Both the position numbers and the translations under genes were made by a program. The notes below the pieces were generated by a model. That model did no database searches. It saw nothing but the letters and a program-made list of their open reading frames with translations, and was not told the DNA's origin. A DNA stretch of 50,860 bases from an uncultured Oscillibacter sp. (GTDB lineage: Bacteria; Bacillota; Clostridia; Oscillospirales; Oscillospiraceae). Position 1 is the first letter of the stretch. The number at the start of each line of letters is the position of its first letter. The DNA is taken from assembly GCA_910583695.1 (NCBI GenBank), contig CAJTZL010000016.1:1-50860 (forward strand), in the 5' to 3' direction. This document shows, in pieces, positions 9,398-17,225 of the stretch.

Positions 9398-9619
9398 TCA
9401 GGAGAAATCATTTGTACGAAAAAAATCAACCTGCAATTTATAGACCTCGTCAGGCAGATCCCGCGGCGTACCAAGGAGATTGTGTGTAAACAGGTCGCTG
9501 TTTGCACAGTAGGACCACCGTAGGTTGACTTCGGCGGAATCCTCTCCATCGAGCAGGTCCTCATACTCGATGTCTTCATTCGCGCTTCTTTGAATCTGCT
9601 GACTGGTCATCTCTGCCAT
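9398..9619 (-). CDS. Small acidic protein (73 residues), first gene of the metalloprotease module
   Basis: I chose the ATG at 9619 because GGAGG lies 8 bp upstream; a longer frame upstream has no ribosome site. The product starts MAEMTSQQIQRSANEDIEYE, is rich in Asp/Glu in its first half (DLLDGEDSAE), and ends in an aromatic, partly basic stretch (LQVDFFRTNDFS). It has no transmembrane segment, no signal peptide and no known motif. It has its own promoter and is followed by a strong terminator, so it may be made in excess over the two downstream proteins. A role as protease substrate, activator or inhibitor is possible but is only inference from context. Confidence 0.6.
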   Translation of the reverse strand: MAEMTSQQIQRSANEDIEYEDLLDGEDSAEVNLRWSYCANSDLFTHNLLGTPRDLPDEVYKLQVDFFRTNDFS

Positions 9620-9737
9620 GGTTATGGCCTCCGTTTCATGTTTGATGGTAATTGGAAAGGAATCTTTTCCGGCACAAGATGGAGGGTCACATTTCGTACA
9701 ATCGTACAAAATGGGCGCAAAAAAATCAATATACTTT

Positions 9738-9766
9738 AGTATACCACGGCCGGGCAATTGACACAA
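9738..9766 (-). promoter_or_regulatory. Probable promoter of the small acidic gene/metalloprotease module
   Basis: On the minus strand, TTGTGT (9761-9766) and TATACT (9738-9743) are 17 bp apart. The -10 overlaps a short palindrome, TATACTTTAGTATA, that could bind a regulator. The untranslated leader would be about 110 nt. Confidence 0.45.
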
Positions 9767-10257
9767 TGGGAACGAACAAATTAATCAACTTTGAACGTTT
9801 TATCAAAATATGGGGAGGTTATTTTGTTGGACATGACGCAGAAAAAATACTAAAAGTATTTAGATGATCTTTCTTGCCATGTTGTACTGCGCCTGGGATC
9901 AATCCTACCCTATGAAGGAACCACGCCTTTGGTTCCTTCCGGGGAAGAACGGGCAGACCGGTATTCGCGACACTGCTCACCCTGACAGTCGGGGAAAAAG
10001 CCTGAGGCAGAGCCATGGCGTGCGGAACTGAAGGAGGTCGTCTTGCCAATGACCGTGGTTTGCCTGTCTTCAGTGTGCACATGAAGCAAGGGTTCATATA
10101 CCTTTTTCAGGAACTAAATCCTATTTCCAAGACACTGTCCGCTGAAATTACTCCTACTCGTTGCTGGACATCATATTTTAACAGATTTTGTTTTAGAAAT
10201 ATGATGCACTGTTCTCTTAGCAATTTATTTTATTATTTTCAGCATACAAAACAAAGT
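9767..10257. other. Intergenic stretch without a supported gene
   Basis: The first part is AT-rich and includes a short hairpin (AAATACT/AGTATTT near 9845-9862). From about 9890 to 10100 the sequence is GC-richer. It holds only a 50-codon plus-strand frame from about 9898 with no ribosome site that I do not recognise. The rest, up to the IS/Vsr chimera, is AT-rich. Confidence 0.5.
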
Positions 10258-11283
10258 CTACTTTAATCTTGGAGCCTTATTATTTCTTATGTTTAACATT
10301 AAAAAATAACCAACTAATATTTGCGAAAATATATCATTGCGTACTTGGCATTCCCATATAACCAAAGTATTCCAACCGGAGGCTTCTAATTTCTCCATAC
10401 AAGCTTTATCTCTGGCGACATTCTGCGCAAACTTCTTCCGCCAGAATTCTATAGTGGAGTCCGCCGCCGCAGCCTTCAGCGGCACAACATGTTTATGGAC
10501 ATACTCCAACTGCGCCAAGTAGGGCCGTGAGTCATGAACATCCCCAGTCGTCACGATTACAGCGGTGATGATACCGTGGTCTGGGTCAGCAGTCTGGTGA
10601 GACAGGTAATAAAATCCGTTGGGTTTTCCAGGCCGCTTCATGCAGCCCGACTCCGGATCGGTCCTGCGCACCTTCTTTCGGGAACGGCACTTATCCTTTT
10701 TGACCTGCTTTGTCCGCTTCGCCCGGCGCTTCCTCGTCCGCTGTTTCAACTCTTCCAGACCTTCCTCCTCATAGGCGTCCAGCGGCTTCCAGTAGTTCCC
10801 CGCCTCCTCCGGCACGTCAATTTCCTGCTCTGACGCTCTGGATGCATTGGCTTTTATATGGGTGGAGTCCGTCACCGCCAGCCGCCCGCTCACCAAACCC
10901 TTTTCCACGCACTGACGCACCACTTCTTCAAACAGACGGCGGAATACCTTCCGAAACGCGGGCTTCCGACGCCGCAGCTGGCTGATCGTGCTGTGATCCG
11001 GCACTCGTTCACCCAGGTCTATCCCTAGATACCAACAAAATGCGTTGCTGTCCGCGCACCGCACCTCGATCTGCCGCTCCAAGGGGATACCGTACAAAAA
11101 GCCCAACAACAGGTACTTTACCATCATTACCGGGTCTATGGGCGGCTGGCCGTACCTCCGGCTGTACAGGTGGGCCGTCTCTTCATGCACAAAGGATAAG
11201 TCCAACGCTGCTTCCAATTTCCGCAGAAAATGTTCCGCTGGCACCAGGTCCTCTATTGTTACCATGTGATATTTTAACTGCAT
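10258..11283 (-). pseudogene. IS1182-like transposase fused in frame to the C-terminal part of a Vsr-type endonuclease
   Basis: Residues 1 to about 277 are an IS1182-type DDE transposase: an N-terminal DUF772-like region (PPIDPVMMVKYLLLGFLYG), then first catalytic Asp in AVTDSTHIKA, then DVHDSRPYL. Just after AAAADST, where relatives continue toward the second Asp region and the catalytic Glu, the sequence switches to IEFWRKKFAQNVARDK then LEASGWNTLVIWECQV. This is the C-terminal signature of very-short-patch repair (Vsr) endonucleases. The transposase therefore lacks its catalytic Glu and should be dead, and the Vsr part lacks its active-site domain. It is probably a deletion or insertion junction in a former dcm/vsr-type locus. 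Confidence 0.7.
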
Positions 11284-11530
11284 ATCCCCGCCCCCTCTTG
11301 TTCTTATTATACCATAGTTCAGGTGCTTTGGGGGGATTTTTCAACAGATCCACGATGTCTATAGCTTTGGGGCGGTGACGAGAAACGGGGATTTCACATA
11401 CGCCCTGTCTACTGCTGAAACCAGCCCTTTGTTTCTGTTTTCTCAGCCCTAAACAAGGCCCTGTTTTCCCGCCGCTTCAAATGCCCTTGCCCTCCCAGGT
11501 GGCAACGGCATTTTCACGGCAACGCCGACA

Positions 11531-11572
11531 GAACGTATAATACACTACACTTTGCTTCGCAAAGTCGTGTGC
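11531..11572. other. oriT: oriT-like dyad of a Tn1549-type element (remnant)
   Basis: The motif GAACGTATAATACACTAC is followed by CTTTGC-TTC-GCAAAG and TCGTGTGCC. From memory this layout (TACACTAC, small hairpin, GTGTGCC) is that of transfer origins in Tn1549/CTn elements of Clostridia. No relaxase or mobC gene is left next to it, so it would be a scar or a mobilisable remnant. Confidence 0.35.
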
Positions 11573-11842
11573 CAAATGGGGCCACCACCGTTGGATACCC
11601 CCACAACAAACAAGCGCTATGCCCCTCTGCTGGGAACATAGAGCCGTTTGTTGTCAGTAGCCCGTTTCACGGTCTGCGTGTAGTTCCTTGTAAACTGACC
11701 TAAGGGTGATGAAAAATGTAAAGTAATTTTGCATTATATTTAAACAAGCTGGCTCCTCGTTTATTAACGACACTACTGAACGGTATCTGCGGGAAAGAGA
11801 CCGGTTTCCCGCCATCCTGGGACCCGCTCACATAAGGCGAAA

Positions 11843-11878
11843 GCAACGGCCCGTTCCAAAACCGGAGCGGACCGTTGC
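11843..11878 (-). terminator. Probable terminator of the DHH phosphoesterase gene
   Basis: Arms GCAACGGCCCG (11843-11853) and CGGACCGTTGC (11868-11878) pair over 11 bp with one G-U. It lies directly behind the stop codon on the minus strand, with a short TTT downstream. Confidence 0.55.
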
Positions 11879-11885
11879 CTCCGAC

Positions 11886-13427
11886 TCACTCCACCTTTTC
11901 GTAGGACTGCTCAAAAGCCGACTTGGGGATGATGTATGCATTCTGGGGGTCATCCTCCTGGCAGACCAGCCAGTCCCCGATCTCGCCCAAACGCCAGTCT
12001 CCCCACACAAGGACCTCCAGCCGGCAGTTCAGCTGAGCGGCCCAGATTCGGGGGGCATCCTTGGCAATGCACTTTTTGGCGCAGGGCCCCAGCAGTATCG
12101 CCTCTTTTTTGCCGGCGTGGTACGCCTTCGGCTGCCACAGCCACTCGCCGTCCATGGGAAATTCCTCGTCTGTCAGCTCATAATCTCTCCGCAGTTCCTC
12201 TTCCGTGATATAAGAGACCTCGTGCTCCGCGTCGATCAGAACGTAGAGGTCGGGGGCAGCTTTCTTGATGAAATCTCCCTCCGGCGTGCGGAGAAGAATC
12301 TCCGTCCCCTCCGGGAACAGATCCATGGCCCGCGCAAAGCCCGCAAGGGCCTTCTTCTTGTGGTAAAGTTCCGCCTTCCCTTTGCAGAACTCCTCGGCCC
12401 GGGCGGGCTCATATTCCTCCGCCCGGGGGGCAAGACGCTTGAGCGGAGTGCGGAAATAATCGGTCAGCCGCTGGAAAATCAGTTCCCCGGCGGTATAGAG
12501 CAGATTGCCGTCCGGGCAGTTCTTTTCCAGCAGAGCCAGCGGCAGCCGTCCCGCGGCCTTGGTCCGGTCGCCGCCGCCGTCGTCCCCCATGTCCCGGACA
12601 AGCCAGTGCACCAGCTCATCCGCCCGGTCTCTGCGCCTGCAGCAGCGCACGGAAACCTTGACGCACCGCTCTCTTTCCAGCAGGCAATAGGCGACGCACA
12701 CGGACAGCTCATGGACGTCCATCATCATATCGCTGACGATGCCCAGCATATACGGCTCGGAGGTGTTCACCGGGGCCAGGGCGAAATGATAGTCCGGATG
12801 GTAGCGCAGATTCATAAAAGCGCTGCCTGCGGTCCGGAAATCATCCAGGGCCAGGTCCGCGCTCTGGAGCAGGAGAACGATATCCCAATCAAACCGCAGG
12901 GCGTCCAGCATTTCCCGGTCCAGCTTCTCGGTGCCCTTGAATTTTTGAGTATCCATGTACAGGCCGTAGTACAACGCGGTGGACAGCAAGCGGTCTTCAA
13001 TGGGGAATCCGGCCTTTTTCAGCATGGCCCATATCACGGTGACGCAGGCGCTGCAGTCCATTCGCACCTCACAGAGTTCCGGCAGGACCTCCCCCATGTC
13101 AAGTTCATGGTGATCAATAACCACGAGCGTCTGGTGAGGCAGCGCCGATACATTGCGCTGTCCGGCCCGGCAGTCCACCGTAATCAAAAGCTCCGCCTCG
13201 CTGTCCATTCCCCGCACATGTTCCAGAGGGATGCTCAGCTTTTCAATCATCAAAAGCAGATTGTTTTTCGTGACCTTCCGCCCGCCGCTGTATACCAGCC
13301 GGGGGGACTTCCCCTTGCTCTCCAGATATTTCAGCAGCACGTAGCCGCTGGCGATAGCGTCCGCGTCCGGGTCATCATGGCATTGGATTACAATATCTTT
13401 ATAGCGCAGTAAATCCTCTAATGTCAT
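11886..13427 (-). CDS. DHH-family phosphoesterase with C-terminal extension
   Basis: I start at the ATG at 13427 because AGGAGG lies 9 bp upstream; this gives 513 residues. The DHH domain is clear: HDDPDADAIASG (residues 17-28), a metal-binding Asp in LITVDCRAG (about 85) and VVIDHHELD (DHH at 95-97). Proteins of this superfamily hydrolyse phosphodiesters in short RNA, DNA or cyclic dinucleotides (RecJ, NrnA, GdpP). About 170 C-terminal residues, beyond the usual region, contain a Trp-rich segment (GEWLWQPKAYH) that I cannot assign. There are no transmembrane helices, so it is not GdpP. The exact substrate is unknown. It marks the return to chromosome-like, GC-rich sequence after the accessory region. 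Confidence 0.8.
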   Translation of the reverse strand: MTLEDLLRYKDIVIQCHDDPDADAIASGYVLLKYLESKGKSPRLVYSGGRKVTKNNLLLMIEKLSIPLEHVRGMDSEAELLITVDCRAGQRNVSALPHQTLVVIDHHELDMGEVLPELCEVRMDCSACVTVIWAMLKKAGFPIEDRLLSTALYYGLYMDTQKFKGTEKLDREMLDALRFDWDIVLLLQSADLALDDFRTAGSAFMNLRYHPDYHFALAPVNTSEPYMLGIVSDMMMDVHELSVCVAYCLLERERCVKVSVRCCRRRDRADELVHWLVRDMGDDGGGDRTKAAGRLPLALLEKNCPDGNLLYTAGELIFQRLTDYFRTPLKRLAPRAEEYEPARAEEFCKGKAELYHKKKALAGFARAMDLFPEGTEILLRTPEGDFIKKAAPDLYVLIDAEHEVSYITEEELRRDYELTDEEFPMDGEWLWQPKAYHAGKKEAILLGPCAKKCIAKDAPRIWAAQLNCRLEVLVWGDWRLGEIGDWLVCQEDDPQNAYIIPKSAFEQSYEKVE

Positions 13428-13847
13428 CAAACCGTACCTCCTCATCAACTTTTGGCGCCGTCTCAAACAACACCGTATCCCTTTATTTACAGCCGCTGAA
13501 GGGGCGTACCCTCTATACTATGGCAGCTGATCTTTTTCATTATATCCGCTGGTTTCCCTTTTTTCAATACACACTTTTCAAGTTTGAAAAATCGTGAGTC
13601 TTATGCGGCAAATGAATAACCGGGCAAACCGGTCCCCGTAAAAAGAAAAGCGGTTCTCAAATGCTTTGGGACGCGTCTTTCTTGCCAGGAATAGACCGCT
13701 CCAAAATTCCCGCCGCAGCGCAGTTTCCAGCTTTGCCGAAAACTGCGCTGCGGCGGGAATTTCACGGCTTTCAGCCGTGATCCGATTCGCTGATGATGCT
13801 TAGGAAAACAACAAAAAGCACGGACAGGAGACCTTCCTGTCCGTGCT
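13428..13847. other. Intergenic region with large inverted repeats
   Basis: No gene is visible. It contains a perfect 23-bp inverted repeat (13704-13726 and 13740-13762), immediately followed by an 8-bp hairpin (13762-13769 and 13773-13780). The XRE gene terminator (13816-13848) lies at its right edge. Confidence 0.6.
13704..13762. repeat. Perfect 23-bp inverted repeat
   Basis: The arms 13704-13726 and 13740-13762 are exact inverse complements, starting AAATTCCCGCCGC and ending GCGGCGGGAATTT, with a 13-nt loop. It is not close behind a gene end in the manner of a terminator and could be a mobile palindromic unit. Confidence 0.7.
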
Positions 13848-13848
13848 T
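13816..13848 (-). terminator. Terminator of the XRE regulator gene
   Basis: Arms AAGCACGGACAGGA (13816-13829) and TCCTGTCCGTGCTT (13835-13848) are perfect. On the minus strand they are followed by TTTTT. The stem begins at the last base of the stop codon. Confidence 0.85.
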
Positions 13849-14063
13849 CATCGTTCCTTGCTGAGCCCCAGCAGGTAATCCGTGCTGACGCCGTAATACT
13901 TACTCAATGTGATCAGGTGATGGATGGGCAGCTCATTGGCGCCCCGCTCATAGCGTGCGTACATGGTCTGGGATGTTCCCAGGACCTCGGCGATCTGTGA
14001 CTGTGTCTTGTCGGCGTCTTCGCGCAAATCACGAAGAATACGTACATACTCCATCTCATCCAC
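13848..14063 (-). CDS. XRE-family transcriptional regulator
   Basis: A Cro/CI-type helix-turn-helix is visible: KTQSQIAEVLGTSQTMYARYERGANELPI, followed by LITLSKYYGVSTDYLLG, the typical end of small single-domain XRE proteins. I prefer the GTG at 14063 (71 residues), with GGGGGG 9 bp upstream. An ATG at 14099 would add 12 residues and is also possible. It is a single gene with its own terminator overlapping the stop. No target is evident; the divergent DEAD-box helicase gene begins about 290 bp away. Confidence 0.85.
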   Translation of the reverse strand: MDEMEYVRILRDLREDADKTQSQIAEVLGTSQTMYARYERGANELPIHHLITLSKYYGVSTDYLLGLSKER

Positions 14064-14261
14064 GTTCGACACCCCCCTATTGACTTTTACCCTGTTCATC
14101 TTCCAGCTTTACTTTAGCATAAAAAAACGGACTAGTTGGGTTCACAATACACAATTTTACTTAAATTTCTTCGGGTTTCCTTGTATAATTTGGTGGATTC
14201 CGTAGATTTTAATTGATTAAAGTTTTAAATTCTCCAAAAAGAGAGGACTTGTAAGGCCGGA

Positions 14262-14294
14262 CCGCTTTACAAGCGGCTTCTTTTTCGGTATAAT
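14262..14294 (+). promoter_or_regulatory. Promoter of the DEAD-box helicase gene, overlapping a hairpin
   Basis: TTTACA (14266-14271) and TATAAT (14289-14294) have a 17-bp spacer, giving a strong sigma-A promoter. The -35 lies in the loop/right arm of a small hairpin (CCGCTT-TAC-AAGCGG, 14262-14276) followed by CTTCTTTTT, so a terminator and a promoter overlap. The rest of 14064-14356 is AT-rich leader, with no other gene seen. Confidence 0.7.
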
Positions 14295-14356
14295 ACACTT
14301 GAAAATCTGCACTTATTTTATCATACGCCCCATTACGTGAAAAGAGGAAATTTTAT

Positions 14357-15514
14357 ATGGAATATACCGAAGGCGTCCGGTTCGACAGTTTGGGGCTGTC
14401 GCCGGAGATTCTGCGGGCCATCCGGCGGCGGGAGCTGGAGCTCACCACCCCCGTCCAGGCGGGCTGCATTCCCCCCATGATGGACTGGCAGGACGTCATT
14501 GCCAAGGCCCCCACCGGCACCGGCAAAACCTTTGCCTACGGCATCCCCATCATTGAACACATCGACCCGGAGGACGACGCCGTCCAGGCCGTCATCCTGG
14601 CGCCCACCCGGGAGCTGGCCATTCAGATCACCGACGAGCTGCGGGACATTGCCGCTTTCCGCCCCGGGGTGCGCTGTGTCTGTCTCTACGGCGGCCAGCC
14701 CATTGGGAAGCAGATCGACGCGCTGAAAAAGCGGCCCCAGATTGTGGTAGCCACGCCGGGGCGGCTCAGCGACCATATGAAGCGCCGGACCGTCCGGGTG
14801 GACAGCGCCCGGACCGTGGTGCTGGACGAGGCGGACCGGATGCTGGACATGGGCTTTATCCATGACGTGACCCGGCTTCTGGACAAGATGAACAAGCGGA
14901 AGAATCTGGGGCTCTTTTCCGCCACCATCTCCCGGGAGGTTATGGACATCGCCTGGGTCTACCAGCGGGACGCGGCGGAGATCACCGTCCGGGAGGACGA
15001 GCAGAACAAGCCCGATATCAAGCAGTTCCGCATGGACGTCGGGCAGAATGAAAAGGCGGACGTCATTGCCAGGATTCTGGAGGAGACGGGCTTTGACCGC
15101 TGTATGGCCTTCTGCAACACCAAGGGCTCCACGGAGCGCATCTGCAAGTTCCTGCAAATGCGGGGCATCAACGCGGAGTGCATCCACGGCGACATTCCCC
15201 AGCGGCGGCGGGAGCAGGTGATGAACCTCTTCCGGGAGGGGAAGCTCCGGGTGTTCGTCTCCACCGACGTGGCGGCCCGGGGGATTGATGTGGACGACGT
15301 GGACATCGTGTTTAACTGCGACGTGCCCGACGAAAATCAGGACTATGTCCACCGCATCGGCCGCACCGGCCGGGCGAAGCGCCAGGGTGTGGCCGTGTCC
15401 CTGATTGCCGACTACCCGTCCAAAATGCGGATCGACGACATTGCCCAGAAGACCCGGAACGAGATTGTCCCCGTGAAGTTCGGGGAGAACGGAACGCTGG
15501 AAGTCATAGAGTGA
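14357..15514 (+). CDS. DEAD-box ATP-dependent RNA helicase
   Basis: The 385-residue protein is a minimal DEAD-box core. It has a Q motif (residues 10-35), motif I APTGTGKT (51-58), Ia APTRELA, Ib TPGR, motif II VLDEADRM, III SAT, V STDVAARGIDV and VI HRIGRTGR. It unwinds RNA structures in ribosome assembly or decay in the manner of CshA/DeaD. Unlike CshA it has no long basic or RNA-binding C-terminal tail, ending soon after the second RecA domain. A ribosome site (AAGAGGA) and a strong promoter precede it. It is a single-gene unit. Confidence 0.93.
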   Translation: MEYTEGVRFDSLGLSPEILRAIRRRELELTTPVQAGCIPPMMDWQDVIAKAPTGTGKTFAYGIPIIEHIDPEDDAVQAVILAPTRELAIQITDELRDIAAFRPGVRCVCLYGGQPIGKQIDALKKRPQIVVATPGRLSDHMKRRTVRVDSARTVVLDEADRMLDMGFIHDVTRLLDKMNKRKNLGLFSATISREVMDIAWVYQRDAAEITVREDEQNKPDIKQFRMDVGQNEKADVIARILEETGFDRCMAFCNTKGSTERICKFLQMRGINAECIHGDIPQRRREQVMNLFREGKLRVFVSTDVAARGIDVDDVDIVFNCDVPDENQDYVHRIGRTGRAKRQGVAVSLIADYPSKMRIDDIAQKTRNEIVPVKFGENGTLEVIE

Positions 15515-15581
15515 CTCCGGCCGGAGGAAGACAAGAGCGCCAGGGCGATGCCCCGGCGCTCATTTCGTTTTCATGCAGGAC

Positions 15582-16169
15582 TCAGCCCAGGGAGGCCGAT
15601 TCCTCCGCCACCCGGGACTCGCTCTCCCGCATGGCCTGGAGGGTCTTGTCCATCAGGACCTCCAGCTCCCAGCCCAGGCGCTCCGCGCCGTCCCGGATGA
15701 CGTCCCGGGAACAGCCGGCGGCGAACTTCTTGTCCTTGAACTTCTTCTTGAGGGAGGATACCTCCATGTCGGAGCAGGACTTGCTGGGCCGCATCCGGGC
15801 CGCCGCGCCGATGAGGCCCGTGAGCTCGTCGGCGGCGAAGAGGACCTTCTCCATCTCATGGGCGGGCTCCACGTCGGAGCAGAGGCCGTAGCCGTGGCTG
15901 CAGACGGCGTGGACGAGCTCCTGGGAGCAGCCGATTTCCGCCAGCAGCTCCGGGGCCTTTTTGCAGTGCTCCTCCGGCCATTTTTCAAAGTCCACGTCGT
16001 GGAGCAGGCCCACGGCGGACCAGAAGTCCGCCTCGTCCCCATAGCCCAGATCCCGGGCGTACCAGCCCATGACGGCCTCGACGGTCAGGGCGTGCTGGAG
16101 GTGGAAGGGCTCCGTGTTGTACTTGCGCAGCAGCGCCAGGGCCGCCGCTCGGTCGGGACAGGCTTTCAT
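15582..16169 (-). CDS. HD-domain protein
   Basis: This 195-residue protein contains the HD signature: His26 in LQHALTVEA and His57-Asp58 in GLLHDVDFEKW, then HGYG and a later Asp in AADELTGLI. It belongs to the small HD hydrolases annotated as HDIG-domain proteins, which are metal-dependent phosphohydrolases of uncertain substrate. AAAGGAG lies 9 bp before the ATG. It faces the helicase gene convergently and is probably a single gene. The C-terminal 60 residues are a charged helical tail. Confidence 0.8.
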   Translation of the reverse strand: MKACPDRAAALALLRKYNTEPFHLQHALTVEAVMGWYARDLGYGDEADFWSAVGLLHDVDFEKWPEEHCKKAPELLAEIGCSQELVHAVCSHGYGLCSDVEPAHEMEKVLFAADELTGLIGAAARMRPSKSCSDMEVSSLKKKFKDKKFAAGCSRDVIRDGAERLGWELEVLMDKTLQAMRESESRVAEESASLG

Positions 16170-16343
16170 GGAATTGTTCTCCTTTGTTTGTTGTTGAGGG
16201 TGGCATGCGGATTGAAAGAGACGATTGCAGGGGGCGGGTGAGGCGCTGACAAAACCGTGCGGTCAAGATGCGGTTCTCAGTAAGGCGCGGCTGGAAGGCG
16301 GCCGGCAACATTATGGGTATCTTATCATGCCGGCCGGCAAAAA

Positions 16344-17042
16344 TCAACGGTTTTTCGCACCTTCACGCTCCCGGGGGTCCGGGTCGGCGTCCAGCGTCAG
16401 GAAATAATCGTAGTAGGGGAGCAGAAATGCATACCCCTGTTTCAGCCGGTCCACGATGCGGCGGGAGAACAGGTCCTCCGTCAGCTTCTCCTCGTGGCAG
16501 ATCACAAAGGATTTCGCCTGATACCAGGGCTCCAGCAGGGGGGAGGGAGCGGGGCCCTTGGACCGCTTGTAGGCCTCTGTTTCCAGCCGAAATTCCTCCT
16601 GCCGTTCCAGGGCTTGGGTCAGGGTCTCCATGGGCTTGGGGTCCCGGTCCAGCCGGGCCCGGAGCTTCGCCATGGTCAGGGCCTTGGGCATGTAGTAGCC
16701 CATGCCGTAGGTCCAGCTCTCCGGCATCAGCTCAAACCAGAAGGTGGGCTTGGCCGTCCACTGCTCCGCGGGCTCCTCCACGGAGAACCAGAGGCTCTCC
16801 TTATAGGGCCCCCGGCCATGGAGGCGGCGGGCATCCCGGTAGATGCGTGTTACCTTGTGAATCAGGTCGTAGTCCGGGCGCTTGTCCCGGATAAAGTCGT
16901 AAATTTCCGCCCCCAGGGCCTGCATGGGGCGGTAAAAGTGATTCAAGTAGATTTCCTTGTGGGCCTCAAACCAGGTCCGCTCGTTGTTGAAGCGGATGCC
17001 CCACATGAAATCCACCGTCTCGTCGGTGAAGCCGGTAAACAT
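16344..17042 (-). CDS. DUF2461 domain protein
   Basis: Starting at the ATG at 17042 (AAGGAGG 5 bp upstream), the 232-residue product has the DUF2461/TIGR02453 pattern. FMWGIRFNNERTWFEAHK appears near the start, IYRDARRLHGRGPYKESLWFSV (with the family's RDxRFxxxxPYK-type core) in the middle, and a YYMP segment later. The function is unknown for the family. The gene lies divergent from the nitroreductase gene, sharing a 180-bp region with repeated TCCCATGG motifs. It is full length for the family. Confidence 0.85.
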   Translation of the reverse strand: MFTGFTDETVDFMWGIRFNNERTWFEAHKEIYLNHFYRPMQALGAEIYDFIRDKRPDYDLIHKVTRIYRDARRLHGRGPYKESLWFSVEEPAEQWTAKPTFWFELMPESWTYGMGYYMPKALTMAKLRARLDRDPKPMETLTQALERQEEFRLETEAYKRSKGPAPSPLLEPWYQAKSFVICHEEKLTEDLFSRRIVDRLKQGYAFLLPYYDYFLTLDADPDPREREGAKNR

Positions 17043-17131
17043 GGACTGCCTCCTTTGCCGCGGTGAAAAATTGAGGGCAGTATACCACAAAATCCGTCCC
17101 CTGGCAAGGTCCGAAATATGCCGTCGGACCC

Positions 17132-17200
17132 TCCCATGGGACATTCCCATATGGACTTTCCCGCCGGAATGTGCTACCATGGGAGCAATTATTCCCATGG
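17132..17200 (+). promoter_or_regulatory. Nitroreductase promoter with repeated TCCCATGG operators
   Basis: TGGACT (17152-17157) and TACCAT (17175-17180), 17 bp apart, form a plausible promoter. Four TCCCATGG-like half-sites surround it: the palindrome TCCCATGGGA (17132-17141), TCCCATATGG (17145-17154), CCATGGGA (17177-17184) and TCCCATGG (17193-17200). The last two form an inverted repeat over the -10 and start point, which is where a repressor would bind. Confidence 0.5.
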
Positions 17201-17225
17201 ATAATGGATAAAGGAGGGCCCGGCA

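Larger units (their letters stand above)
11284..11885. other. Non-coding region with oriT-like sequence and terminator
   Basis: This stretch lacks a supported gene. It holds the upstream end of the truncated IS (to about 11350) and then sequence resembling the mobilisation region of Tn1549-type conjugative elements, with an oriT-like dyad at 11531-11572. The hairpin at 11843-11878 probably terminates the DHH phosphoesterase gene. Confidence 0.45.

Noticed and set aside
9652..9867. 71-codon plus-strand frame upstream of the small acidic gene
   Set aside because: No ribosome site and it overlaps the probable promoter on the other strand.
9890..10100. Group II intron fragment or structured RNA
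   Set aside because: Some purine-rich strings looked suggestive, but I could not place domain V or conserved 5' ends.
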